64,000 nt of DNA from Anaerococcus pacaensis 9403502 (GTDB lineage Bacteria; Bacillota; Clostridia; Tissierellales; Peptoniphilaceae): positions 23,265 to 87,264 of the forward strand of contig HG326666.1 in assembly GCA_000308255.3 (NCBI GenBank), written 5' to 3'. Below, piece after piece: positions 16,696 to 24,644 of the stretch; the first letter of the stretch is position 1; each line of letters begins with the position of its first letter. A program made the position numbers and the translations under genes. The notes under the pieces are model-generated. The model worked only from the letters and a program-made list of their open reading frames with translations, did not search any database and was not told where the DNA came from.

Positions 16696-17439
16696 TTAAA
16701 ATTTCGCCGCTTCAAGCAAGTTTTTAGTGTAATCTTCTTTTGGATGGTTATAGACTACATCGGATAGGCCACTTTCTATAATCTTACCATTTTGCATGAT
16801 AAGAACCTTATCAGAGATTTTGTTGGCTAGGGTTAAATCGTGACTAATAAATAATAAAGACATATTGTGCTCTTGCTTTAATTTATCCAGAAGGGCTATG
16901 ATTCTAAGACCAGTCTCACTATCAAGGGCAGTAGTTGGCTCATCGCATATTAGTAGCTTTGGCAAGAGTATCATGGACATCATGATTACCATTCTTTGAA
17001 GCTCTCCTCCAGATAGTTCGTAAGGATATTTCATCAAATAATCCATTGGCAAGTTAACTTCTGCCATTAATGATTCTATTCTCTCATGGTTGTAAGGCAG
17101 TTTTTGTATTTTGTAGATATAATTTAACTGATCTTTGATAGTCATAACAGGAACCAAGGCATTAAAAGGATTTTGATAAATCATAGCAATTTCTTTTAAC
17201 CTTAGTTTTGAGATTTCTTTATCGGTCATTTTTAGCAAATTTTTATCATAAAAATTTATTTCACCCTTTTTTCCAAGCGCATCTGGCAGTAAACCCATAA
17301 TACATGTTGCAGTTAACGACTTGCCAGAACCCGATTCTCCTATTATAGATAATGATTCATTTTCAGCTATATCAAAGCTGATACCATCTACCAGATTGAC
17401 CTTGCCAATGCTTATTTCTAAATTATTCACCTTTAGCAT
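16696..17439 (-). CDS. ABC transporter ATP-binding protein, first NBD of a peptide/nickel-type system
   Basis: A 247-residue NBD with Walker A GESGSGKSLTAT near residue 34, the signature LSGGELQRMVIM near 141 and Walker B LLICDEPTTALD. It resembles NikD/DppD. It overlaps the permease gene upstream by 17 bases. Together with the second NBD it energises import by the two permeases. Confidence 0.92.
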   Translation of the reverse strand: MLKVNNLEISIGKVNLVDGISFDIAENESLSIIGESGSGKSLTATCIMGLLPDALGKKGEINFYDKNLLKMTDKEISKLRLKEIAMIYQNPFNALVPVMTIKDQLNYIYKIQKLPYNHERIESLMAEVNLPMDYLMKYPYELSGGELQRMVIMMSMILLPKLLICDEPTTALDSETGLRIIALLDKLKQEHNMSLLFISHDLTLANKISDKVLIMQNGKIIESGLSDVVYNHPKEDYTKNLLEAAKF

Positions 17440-18202
17440 ATTGTTCTCCTAGACCTTGGATTGAAAATACCAACAACACTACAAGGACACCTGCTGGCAA
17501 CCACATCCACCACTTATCACCTACATTTAGGATATTTAAGGCTACTGATAAGATAGTACCTAGACTTGTCTGTGGTTCCTTGATACCAAAGCCCAGAAAC
17601 GAAAGACTAGCCTCCATTAGAATAGCTTGAGCCATAGACCCTGTAAATAGTACTAGCAATGTATCTCTAATGTTTGGAATAATGTGTTTAAATAAAATTT
17701 GAGAATTCTTTATCCCATTTATTCTAAGAACCTGAATAAATTCTGCATCCTTTAATACTTTTATCTCATTTACCAAAATCCTTGTTGCAGGAGCAAAGGT
17801 AAATAGCACTATGATTATAATCAGGTTTCTCATGCTTGACCCTATAAAGGCTGCAATACTTACCGCTATAACATAAAAAGGAAAACACATAAAGATATCG
17901 ACTATACGCATGACGACCGCCTCGGCCTTGGTATTAATAGCCGCAATAAAAGCGAGGGTCAAGGCTAGTAGCATCTTAAGCATCGTAGAAGATAGGGAAA
18001 TAATAACAGACTTTTGGCCGCCACTCATAAGTCTAGATAAGATATCTCTGCCCAGGCCATCTGTACCCATAACATGCTCACTAGATGGAGCAACCTCTAT
18101 ATTTCTAAGGTCAGGAGTCGCAGGATCTATATCATAAACCAGTGGACCTACAAAGATAAATATCAATAATAAGGATATGATTGTTATATAAAATTTTTTC
18201 AA
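17423..18202 (-). CDS. ABC transporter permease, DppC/NikC type
   Basis: A 259-residue inner-membrane protein with about six helices. The N-terminal segment contains HVMGTDGLGRDILSRLMSGGQ (residues about 43-63), the DppC/NikC hallmark, and the EAA loop reads LRINGIKNSQILFKHIIPN near 158. It overlaps the DppB-like permease by four bases and the NBD by 17 bases. Confidence 0.92.
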   Translation of the reverse strand: MKKFYITIISLLLIFIFVGPLVYDIDPATPDLRNIEVAPSSEHVMGTDGLGRDILSRLMSGGQKSVIISLSSTMLKMLLALTLAFIAAINTKAEAVVMRIVDIFMCFPFYVIAVSIAAFIGSSMRNLIIIIVLFTFAPATRILVNEIKVLKDAEFIQVLRINGIKNSQILFKHIIPNIRDTLLVLFTGSMAQAILMEASLSFLGFGIKEPQTSLGTILSVALNILNVGDKWWMWLPAGVLVVLLVFSIQGLGEQYAKGE

Positions 18203-19155
18203 TCTCCCACCTCCAATCTCCTATCAAGTCTCGAACTTAGTATATCTGCCAATAGGTTGGATAATAGTACCATAAGTGAAATCATAAAAATTAATCCCAA
18301 GATTAACGGATAATCTCTACCCATTACCGCCTCATAATTTAACCTACCAATTCCCGGCCAAACAAAAACAGTTTCTGTTATGAGCATCCCTGATATGATT
18401 CCTGGCACTTCCATCAATACCATTATAAGGAGTTTTGGTGCGATGTTTTTTAGACCAATCTTCTTATAGGCATCATAGTGGGTCATTCCAAAACCCCTAT
18501 AAGTTTTTATATACTCTTCAGCCTTTACCTTATTCATAAAACCAATCACATACCTCACTATGGATGAAAATTGTATAAATGTTAGAACCGTAACAGGCAA
18601 AACCCCGTGATAAATCCTATTTAGCCAGGTAGGTAGGTTCGAGCCCTGTGATAGGGCACCTGTTCCTGAAATTGGAAAGATTTTATGGTCAAAAGCTAAA
18701 AATTTGATTAATATAATAGCAATCAGAAAAGTTGGCATAGAAATGCCTATCATTGAAATCACATCTACAACTTTATATGCAGTACCACCCTTAAAAGCAG
18801 CCCACCTACCTATTAGTATTGCAAGAATAACAGAAAAGGTTAGCGCCGGGATGGTTAGCATGATGGTATTTGGAATCCTCTCTAATATAACACTAGTTAC
18901 TGGTTTGTTGTGGAGGATAGAATAACCAAAATCCAATCTTATAAATGATAAGAACCATTTTCCAAATTTTACATAGAGCGGGTCATAATAGCCCTTATTT
19001 CTCAGCATGGTCTCTATCTGTTCAGGAGTCATGCCTTGCTTAATAAAACTTGCATAAGGGTTGCCTGGCATTAGCTGCATTAAGATAAACATCAGGGCAG
19101 ATATGCCTACAACCATGATTAAGATGGTTCCTAGTCTTTTTAAAACTCTATTCAT
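18199..19155 (-). CDS. ABC transporter permease, DppB/NikB type
   Basis: A 318-residue protein with six helices. MPGNPY near residue 30, the EAA loop YRGFGMTHYDAYKKIGLKN near 217 and VFVWPGIGRL near 265 are typical of DppB/NikB. It follows the binding-protein gene across a 63-base gap that holds an intra-operon hairpin. Confidence 0.93.
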   Translation of the reverse strand: MNRVLKRLGTILIMVVGISALMFILMQLMPGNPYASFIKQGMTPEQIETMLRNKGYYDPLYVKFGKWFLSFIRLDFGYSILHNKPVTSVILERIPNTIMLTIPALTFSVILAILIGRWAAFKGGTAYKVVDVISMIGISMPTFLIAIILIKFLAFDHKIFPISGTGALSQGSNLPTWLNRIYHGVLPVTVLTFIQFSSIVRYVIGFMNKVKAEEYIKTYRGFGMTHYDAYKKIGLKNIAPKLLIMVLMEVPGIISGMLITETVFVWPGIGRLNYEAVMGRDYPLILGLIFMISLMVLLSNLLADILSSRLDRRLEVGD

Positions 19156-19172
19156 AAAATAATCACCTTTAT

Positions 19173-19203
19173 TAAAAAGAAAGCCAACTCAGTTGAGTTA
19201 GCC
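19173..19203 (-). terminator. Intra-operon attenuator hairpin
   Basis: GCTAACTC pairs with GAGTTGGC on the minus strand and is followed by a T-rich tract. It lies between the binding-protein gene and the first permease, a common way to keep binding protein in excess over membrane subunits. Confidence 0.72.
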
Positions 19204-19218
19204 TCTCTTTTCTAAATA

Positions 19219-21027
19219 TTATTCTGCTATTTCCCAATTATTAACATTATAGAAATCAACAAAAGTATTTGGATTATAGTTCTTTAGACCAGAATTGTAT
19301 GCTTTAGTAATGTCTGATACGTAAAGTGGTAACCATGGTAGATTTTTATTTAAGATTTTACCAAATTCTTTTAGTGTTTCTGCTCTCTCGTCAATATCTA
19401 GTTGTTGTCTATTTAAATCTAATAGTCTGTCTGCTTCTTCATCTTTGAATGATGCAATATTCCAACCATATACACCTGGTTCATCAGATGCTTGGGTTGA
19501 TCTCCAGTTTGGTGTTGGGTCTGGGTCTGGATCTAGGGTATTACCCATTAGATATAGGTCAAAGTCGTGGTTTCCTACAACCTTATCCATAATCGCTTGG
19601 AATTCCATTGGGTTTAAATCAAGCTTAATACCAACTTGACCAAGATAGCTTTGGATAATTGTTCCCGTTTGCTCTCTAATTTGATCTCCTGTAGGAACAT
19701 CTAAAACTAGTTCTAGATCCTTACCATCTTTATCTACTACGCCATTGCCATTTGTGTCTTCCCATCCTGCTTCTTTTAGTAGAGCTTTTGATTTTTCTAC
19801 ATCGTATTCATAGTCGATTAGACCTTCTTTTGGATATGACCAAAGTGATGGAACCATTGGAGTGTTGATAACCTCACCATTACCCTCGATTAGCCCATCA
19901 ACGATAGCTTGGCGGTCTACAGCATGAGCTACCGCTTGTCTTATTTTTACATCATTTAGAATATCTTTTCTAAGGTTAAAGCCCATGTATTGAATTTTAG
20001 AGTTAGGGTATCTTTTAACTTCTACATTTTCAGCCACAAGTTTTTCTTCATCGCTTGCTTTTAAACCAGAGATATCAGCTACATCTACAGAGCCATTGAT
20101 AAGTTCAGCTGTGACGGTATCAGGGTTTACGACTTTAAATATAAAGCTATTTGTTTTTGGTACACCATCATAGTAATCTTCGTTGGCATTAAGTTGAACA
20201 TATTCGCCTTTTTGATATTTCTCAAATTTGTATGGACCTGTTCCTATTGGGTTAGCTATTTCATTTGACTTTTGCCACTCCTTGATTCCTACATTTTCCC
20301 AAATGTGTTTTGGAATTATGTTAAGGGTTCCAATATTAAATAGTACTGGTGAATAAGGTACATCAAAGTTGATTTCTACAGTTTTTTCATCCGGAGTAAC
20401 AACACCTTCTAAGCTATCAGCTTCACCCTTGTTAAAGGCCTCATAACCCGCGATAGAATCAACATAGCTTGATAGGTCTCCTTCATAATCTCCACTTGCA
20501 AGTGATTCTAGAGTAAACTTTACATCTTCACTTGTGAAAGGTTCACCATCATGGAATTTGATTCCGTCTTTTAGATGGAAAGTAATCTTCAATCCATCTT
20601 CAGATACATCATAGCTTTCGGCCATTGCTGGTTCAACTTCTATGTCAGAGTTTAATTGGAGAAGTGAATCATAAACTAAAGAAATAACTGCATTGTCGTA
20701 TTGAGTGTTTGAAAATAGTGGATTAAATACCCCATCTGGTGCTGAATTTAGCCCATAAACAATCTCATCTTTAGACCCTGTTGGAGCTACGGTTGTAGTT
20801 TCGTTTTCAGCTTCGTCTTCAGTGGTTTCTGCTTCGTTTTTGGCAGTTTCTGCTTCTGTTGGTGCTACTTCTGTGGTTTCATTAGTTTGACTAGGTTCTT
20901 CAACCTCTGCTGTTTGTGTTGTTTGTGTATCTGTAGCTGGTTGGTTATTATTACCACAAGCAGATATAAGCGGCACTAAAGATAGCATTAGAACAACTGG
21001 TAAATTTTTAAAAAATTTATTTTTCAT
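19219..21027 (-). CDS. Peptide/nickel-type ABC transporter substrate-binding lipoprotein (SBP family 5)
   Basis: A 602-residue protein. Signal peptide with lipobox LISAC at about residues 20-24, then a long acidic and Thr-rich linker (about 30-85), then the family 5 domain: LKDGIKFHDGEPFTSEDVKF near 150, NPIGTGPYKFEKY near 255 and AVAHAVDRQAIVDGL near 360. The substrate could be a peptide, nickel-chelate or similar; sequence does not decide. ATG follows AGGAGG by six bases. Transcription starts at a perfect promoter and passes through the duplicated leader. Confidence 0.93.
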   Translation of the reverse strand: MKNKFFKNLPVVLMLSLVPLISACGNNNQPATDTQTTQTAEVEEPSQTNETTEVAPTEAETAKNEAETTEDEAENETTTVAPTGSKDEIVYGLNSAPDGVFNPLFSNTQYDNAVISLVYDSLLQLNSDIEVEPAMAESYDVSEDGLKITFHLKDGIKFHDGEPFTSEDVKFTLESLASGDYEGDLSSYVDSIAGYEAFNKGEADSLEGVVTPDEKTVEINFDVPYSPVLFNIGTLNIIPKHIWENVGIKEWQKSNEIANPIGTGPYKFEKYQKGEYVQLNANEDYYDGVPKTNSFIFKVVNPDTVTAELINGSVDVADISGLKASDEEKLVAENVEVKRYPNSKIQYMGFNLRKDILNDVKIRQAVAHAVDRQAIVDGLIEGNGEVINTPMVPSLWSYPKEGLIDYEYDVEKSKALLKEAGWEDTNGNGVVDKDGKDLELVLDVPTGDQIREQTGTIIQSYLGQVGIKLDLNPMEFQAIMDKVVGNHDFDLYLMGNTLDPDPDPTPNWRSTQASDEPGVYGWNIASFKDEEADRLLDLNRQQLDIDERAETLKEFGKILNKNLPWLPLYVSDITKAYNSGLKNYNPNTFVDFYNVNNWEIAE

Positions 21028-21050
21028 TGAATCCTCCTATGTTTGTGACT

Positions 21051-21203
21051 TAAAAATGGACACAAAAAGAACACTTATCCGTCATTTGTTATTTCGAAAA
21101 AAGTGTACTAAAAGCCAAGGCTTATCTTTTCGATTTATTGCTCTTGAAATAGGACGACCAAGTGTACTTAATCTTGCGATTTTGGCAAGAAATCTTATTT
21201 CAT
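21051..21203 (-). promoter_or_regulatory. Structured leader RNA, copy B (upstream of the binding-protein operon)
   Basis: The same leader as 15692-15838. The inner stem is kept with a compensatory-type change: TCGAAAAGA pairs with TTTTTTCGA through one G-U. The distal stem AAGTACACTT/AAGTGTTCTT keeps nine of ten pairs. Identity stops close to the end of the foldable region and the bases next to the ribosome binding sites differ between copies, which argues for function of the folded part. Confidence 0.65.
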
Positions 21204-21207
21204 TTTC

Positions 21208-21236
21208 ATTATAAAATATTATTAATTTTTTGTCAA
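21208..21236 (-). promoter_or_regulatory. Consensus promoter of the binding-protein operon
   Basis: TTGACA (21231-21236) and TATAAT (21208-21213) with a 17-base spacer on the minus strand, identical to the copy upstream of yedE. Confidence 0.92.
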
Positions 21237-21245
21237 AGCTATATA

Positions 21246-21284
21246 ACAAAATAATCCCTTAGCAGGCTAAGCTGCTAAGGGATT
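21246..21284 (-). terminator. Terminator of the GntR/ABC operon
   Basis: A perfect 13-pair stem (AATCCCTTAGCAG with CTGCTAAGGGATT) with a six-base loop, followed by ATTTTGTT on the minus strand, just after the permease stop. Confidence 0.88.
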
Positions 21285-21291
21285 AGCTGAT

Positions 21292-22086
21292 TTATACTAC
21301 TGAAAGTTTTTTATTGTGAAAATAATATGCTAGACCATTTAATATGGCTATTATCAGTAAATTAATAGCAATTGGCCATCCTAGCGCTCCATATGGTGGA
21401 TTTACCGCTAAGTTTATTTCAATAAGATCTGGGTTTAAGTTGCTAGTAAACATATAATCTCCCAATACTTGTATCTGAAGTCTCACAAATAAAATAGTAA
21501 CAAGGAAATTCACTATAAAAAATACTAATACTGGTGCAAAACTACCTAGCTTACTCATAGCTTTAGATGCGCCAATTGAATTGGCAAATAATATCTCGCT
21601 TACAACTGTCACTCCATACACTAAGACATATATAAATGTCAAGAAGGTCATATAAGCTCCATAATTTGCTACAAATAATTCAAAGCCTTCGCCTATAGCC
21701 TCTAAAAAGCTTAAATCACCAGCTTGACTAGCAAATAGGATGGTTATATTGATAAGAGCTGCTAGGCAAGCTAGGATACCCATTAATATATAATTAATCA
21801 GCCTAGCCCCTATTACTGTCCCGCTATCGTAAGGAAGAGCAGAATAAAAGGCAGCATTTTTCCCATAAAATCTAGTCCAGTCATTGACAGCAGCTTGGAT
21901 TAAAGCTACGAACGGAAACATAAATACCAACATCATACTCATGCCTGCTATCATGCCAATTATAGCATTTTCGCCAACTGTTACTAATACCATTAGAGTT
22001 GCAATAACAACTATTGGCGGAAATACCAACCAAGGTAGTATGTCTTTAAAGTCTTCTTTAAATAATTGTCCGATAAGTTTACCCAT
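21292..22086 (-). CDS. ABC-2 type transporter permease
   Basis: A 264-residue protein with about six membrane segments and no clear family motif beyond the general ABC-2 layout. It is translationally coupled to the ATPase gene: its ATG overlaps the ATPase stop. With the YtrA-like regulator ahead it forms a three-gene unit like those induced by cell-wall antibiotics in other Firmicutes. A 3' fragment of a paralogue lies at 15928-16015. Confidence 0.85.
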   Translation of the reverse strand: MGKLIGQLFKEDFKDILPWLVFPPIVVIATLMVLVTVGENAIIGMIAGMSMMLVFMFPFVALIQAAVNDWTRFYGKNAAFYSALPYDSGTVIGARLINYILMGILACLAALINITILFASQAGDLSFLEAIGEGFELFVANYGAYMTFLTFIYVLVYGVTVVSEILFANSIGASKAMSKLGSFAPVLVFFIVNFLVTILFVRLQIQVLGDYMFTSNLNPDLIEINLAVNPPYGALGWPIAINLLIIAILNGLAYYFHNKKLSVV

Positions 22087-22769
22087 TATAACACCTCCGT
22101 AAAGTATTCTTCTACACCCATCTGGTATTTACTTCTAATATCATCAACTGTTTCATTTGCTACTACTTTGCCATGTTCTACAACGATAGCCCTATCCAGC
22201 ACTTTTTCTATCTCACTTACAAGGTGAGTAGATATAATCATAATCCCTTCATAGTCGAAGTTCTCAATTATTGTGTTTAAAACTTGCTTGCGGCTTTTTG
22301 GGTCTACCCCGCTCATTGGCTCATCTAAGAGATATATGAAAGTTTTACGAGAAAGGGTTAGGGCTATTTGAATCTTATCCTTCATCCCTTTAGAACATTC
22401 TTTGATCTTAATATCGCGAGCTATATTGAAGCCTTCTAGGAGTTTATAAAATCTATCACTATCAAAATCATCGTAGAATTTCTCATATAGGTCTACTACC
22501 TTTGCTATCTTTAGAGTTTCCTTCATAGCAAGGTGGTCTGGCTGGTAGGATACTAGATTGTTTGTCATCCCACCTGGCAATTTTCCATCTATTAGTACAT
22601 CTCCAGTATAGTTTCGCTCAAGGCCTGCTAGAATCCTTAGGAGAGTAGTCTTACCAGACCCATTTTCTCCAACTAGCCCTATTATCTGGCCCCTGTCTAT
22701 ATTTAAATCTACATTATCAAGCACTGCCTTGCCTGAATAAACCATAGTTAGGTTCTTAGTTTCTATCAT
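22086..22769 (-). CDS. ABC transporter ATP-binding protein (YtrB-like)
   Basis: About 227 residues when started at the ATG 22769 (MIETKNLTM), six bases after GGAGG; upstream in-frame Met codons lack a site. Walker A is GENGSGKTT, the signature is CSKGMKDKIQIA rather than LSGGQ, and Walker B is FIYLLDEPMSGVD. That relaxed signature is usual in YtrB/bacitracin-type exporters. The start overlaps the GntR gene stop, so it is translated in a coupled way. Confidence 0.9.
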   Translation of the reverse strand: MIETKNLTMVYSGKAVLDNVDLNIDRGQIIGLVGENGSGKTTLLRILAGLERNYTGDVLIDGKLPGGMTNNLVSYQPDHLAMKETLKIAKVVDLYEKFYDDFDSDRFYKLLEGFNIARDIKIKECSKGMKDKIQIALTLSRKTFIYLLDEPMSGVDPKSRKQVLNTIIENFDYEGIMIISTHLVSEIEKVLDRAIVVEHGKVVANETVDDIRSKYQMGVEEYFTEVL

Positions 22770-23127
22770 CATCTTCCTCCCAATAATCGCTAAGTTCTTT
22801 AATAGCATCATTCTTACTCATGTTTAAATTTTTTGCTCCAAATATAAACTGGTCTGCTATGTCTTTAAAGGCATCATCTTCTAAGTTTTCAAGCTTTTTT
22901 ATATCATCAGTCACAAAGCGTCCTGCAGTCCTTCGGGTCTCTGTGAGCCCATCGCGTTCTAATTCTGCTAAGGCTTTTTGGACTGTGTTGGGATTTACTT
23001 CGTATGTGCTTGCAAGATTTCTCACCGAATCAATCTTACTGCCAGCCTCCCACTCGCCTGTTGATATTTTTACTTTGAATTCTTCTAGAAGTTGCAGATA
23101 AATAGGCCTGGTATTGTCAAATTGCAT
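22756..23127 (-). CDS. GntR-family regulator, YtrA subfamily
   Basis: A 123-residue protein. Residues 10-75 are a GntR winged helix (IYLQLLEEFKVKISTGEWEAG, then VNPNTVQKALAELERDGL). The short C-terminal helix pair after residue 80, without a FadR or UTRA ligand domain, marks the YtrA subfamily. Such proteins repress their own operon with the downstream ABC exporter. A good promoter with an imperfect inverted repeat just downstream sits ahead of the gene. Confidence 0.92.
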   Translation of the reverse strand: MQFDNTRPIYLQLLEEFKVKISTGEWEAGSKIDSVRNLASTYEVNPNTVQKALAELERDGLTETRRTAGRFVTDDIKKLENLEDDAFKDIADQFIFGAKNLNMSKNDAIKELSDYWEEDDDRN

Positions 23128-23153
23128 CTGTACTCCCCTTGTATGATTGTATT

Positions 23154-23177
23154 ATTGTATTACTATCTTAGTACAAT
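23154..23177 (-). promoter_or_regulatory. Candidate operator of the YtrA-like regulator
   Basis: An imperfect inverted repeat (ATTGT..ACTA and TAGTACAAT) lies between the -10 box and the start codon, where a repressor would block initiation. The two halves differ by three inserted bases. Confidence 0.45.
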
Positions 23178-23180
23178 GAT

Positions 23181-23209
23181 ATTATATCATCAGATTTTAT
23201 ATAATGCAA
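23181..23209 (-). promoter_or_regulatory. Promoter of the GntR/ABC operon
   Basis: TTGCAT (23204-23209) and TATAAT (23181-23186) separated by 17 bases on the minus strand. Confidence 0.85.
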
Positions 23210-23229
23210 GCCTTATTGCAAAAAATGTA

Positions 23230-23257
23230 CAAAAAAAGAGAGAATTTTTTCTCTCTT
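23230..23257 (-). terminator. Terminator after the SH3 lipoprotein gene
   Basis: AGAGAGAA pairs with TTCTCTCT and is followed by seven Ts on the minus strand. Confidence 0.82.
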
Positions 23258-23267
23258 GTGTATACAC

Positions 23268-23591
23268 TTAAATTTCATTTAAATTTTCCAATCTAACATA
23301 GCCTTGATTTCCGAAATAATCGACCCTTATGAAGTCACCCTCTCTTTCCCCTAAGACTTTCACAGTCGATCCCTTTTCTAATGTATCAAATGCGCTTTGT
23401 GCATCTGGACTGTCATATATTTCAGTATCTGCGCTTAGTTCGTAGTAGCCATTTATTTGTAGTGGGTCATTAGTATCAATTTCTCTTTTTTTATTATTTT
23501 CTGCAATAGTGATATCAACCGGCTCATAAGTCATTTCTTTTTTACACGAGCTTAGTGTTAGTATCAACAGGCAGATTAATATCTTATTTAT
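23268..23591 (-). CDS. SH3-domain lipoprotein with a probable non-AUG start
   Basis: The frame is open from a TGA just upstream of 23594. It reads NKILICLLILTLSSC, a clean lipoprotein signal with lipobox LSSC, then residues 40-105 form a bacterial SH3 fold (KGSTVKVLGEREGDFIRVDYF, GNQGYVRLENL). No ATG, GTG or TTG lies ahead of the signal; the first TTG is inside it (23567). The best fit is an ATA codon at 23589-23591 preceded by AGGGGTG, giving 107 residues and an eight-base overlap with the Wzz gene. The domain probably binds cell-wall material. Confidence 0.65.
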   Translation of the reverse strand: MNKILICLLILTLSSCKKEMTYEPVDITIAENNKKREIDTNDPLQINGYYELSADTEIYDSPDAQSAFDTLEKGSTVKVLGEREGDFIRVDYFGNQGYVRLENLNEI

Positions 23592-24636
23592 GATAAATCA
23601 CCCCTAGCACTTTTATGCCTAGTCTCTCGTATTCTTCGATTTGTCGGCGGAGGGTTCCTTTGTGTAGGTCCCTGCCACCTACAAAAAGGATTTTGTAGTC
23701 TTCTAGGCTTGATATTTCAATAGAATATGGGTCATTGGCAATTTTTTCATCCACTATTATATATGGATAGTCTTGGCTATATTTGTTTAGCTTGTATTTG
23801 ATATCCATAATCCCTTCTTCAGCTGCCTTTACCTTTTGTGCATCTACAACAGGGACTTTCAACTCTTCTGCCAGATAATCTATGACTTCTGATGTTTCAA
23901 AATTTTCAGCAATCGGCATTAAACCCACCACAGCCTTATCAGATGTGGTTTCAATTTTTCTTTTGACTTTGGCATATTCCATGTGGTCTTTATTTGATAT
24001 ATCGGCAAGGACTTCGATACCCATTTCACGTATGTCATCAGCATTATGGATTTTATCTGATAATATTTCCTTGATGATTAACAGTAGTATCCCTAATAAG
24101 GCACCTAGGATAAAGCCTGCTATGGTAAAAATTAACCCTCGAACTTTTGAGGTTTTCTTTACCGTGACATTTTGTAGGTATTCGATATTTTCCATATTTA
24201 GGAATGATTTTGCAAAAGCCCTAAATTCTTCTGTAATGAGAGTGAGAGTATTTTTAGCACTATTTTCATTTAAGCCTCTGTAAGTGAAAGCAATAGTGCC
24301 ACCCTGTGGATTGACTGTATAGTCAAGATTATTTTTAATTTCAGCAGGCTTAATATAACTTGACCCAGTCTTATCAATGACATTTTGATATAGGTCATCA
24401 GATTGTAAAAACTGTCCGTAGATATTGGCTAGCTTCTCATTGAGGATGATCTTATTGTAAGTCATCGGCCCTTCATCATTGCTGGTTACAATGAGGACTG
24501 CTTCAGCTTCTACAGTGCCTGAAGTCATGAGATTTCTAGCAAACACCAGGCCTGCCACTAGTAGGGCTGGGATAAGCATCATCCAGATATTTCTTTTTAT
24601 TGCATTTAAAATTTGATTGGTAGTAATTTTCTCCAT
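23584..24636 (-). CDS. Wzz-type chain-length protein with a degenerate kinase-like C-terminus
   Basis: A 350-residue protein. One helix near residues 17-32, a periplasmic-type Wzz region (35-165) and a second helix (170-192) match Wzz/YveK polysaccharide co-polymerases. Residues 195-350 look like the fused BY-kinase fold of Wzc proteins (VVGLMPIAEN, YPYIIVDEK, LGIKVLGVIYHK) but no Walker A GxxGxGK is present. It probably regulates polysaccharide chain length without kinase activity. It follows an EpsG-like gene in the same operon. Confidence 0.8.
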   Translation of the reverse strand: MEKITTNQILNAIKRNIWMMLIPALLVAGLVFARNLMTSGTVEAEAVLIVTSNDEGPMTYNKIILNEKLANIYGQFLQSDDLYQNVIDKTGSSYIKPAEIKNNLDYTVNPQGGTIAFTYRGLNENSAKNTLTLITEEFRAFAKSFLNMENIEYLQNVTVKKTSKVRGLIFTIAGFILGALLGILLLIIKEILSDKIHNADDIREMGIEVLADISNKDHMEYAKVKRKIETTSDKAVVGLMPIAENFETSEVIDYLAEELKVPVVDAQKVKAAEEGIMDIKYKLNKYSQDYPYIIVDEKIANDPYSIEISSLEDYKILFVGGRDLHKGTLRRQIEEYERLGIKVLGVIYHK

Positions 24637-24644
24637 AAAATCTC

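Larger units (their letters stand above)
21051..21380 (-). repeat. Direct repeat copy B
   Basis: Counterpart of 15692-16015. It includes the leader, promoter, terminator and the last roughly 90 bases of the intact permease gene at 21292-22086, so this copy is likely the original arrangement. Confidence 0.85.
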
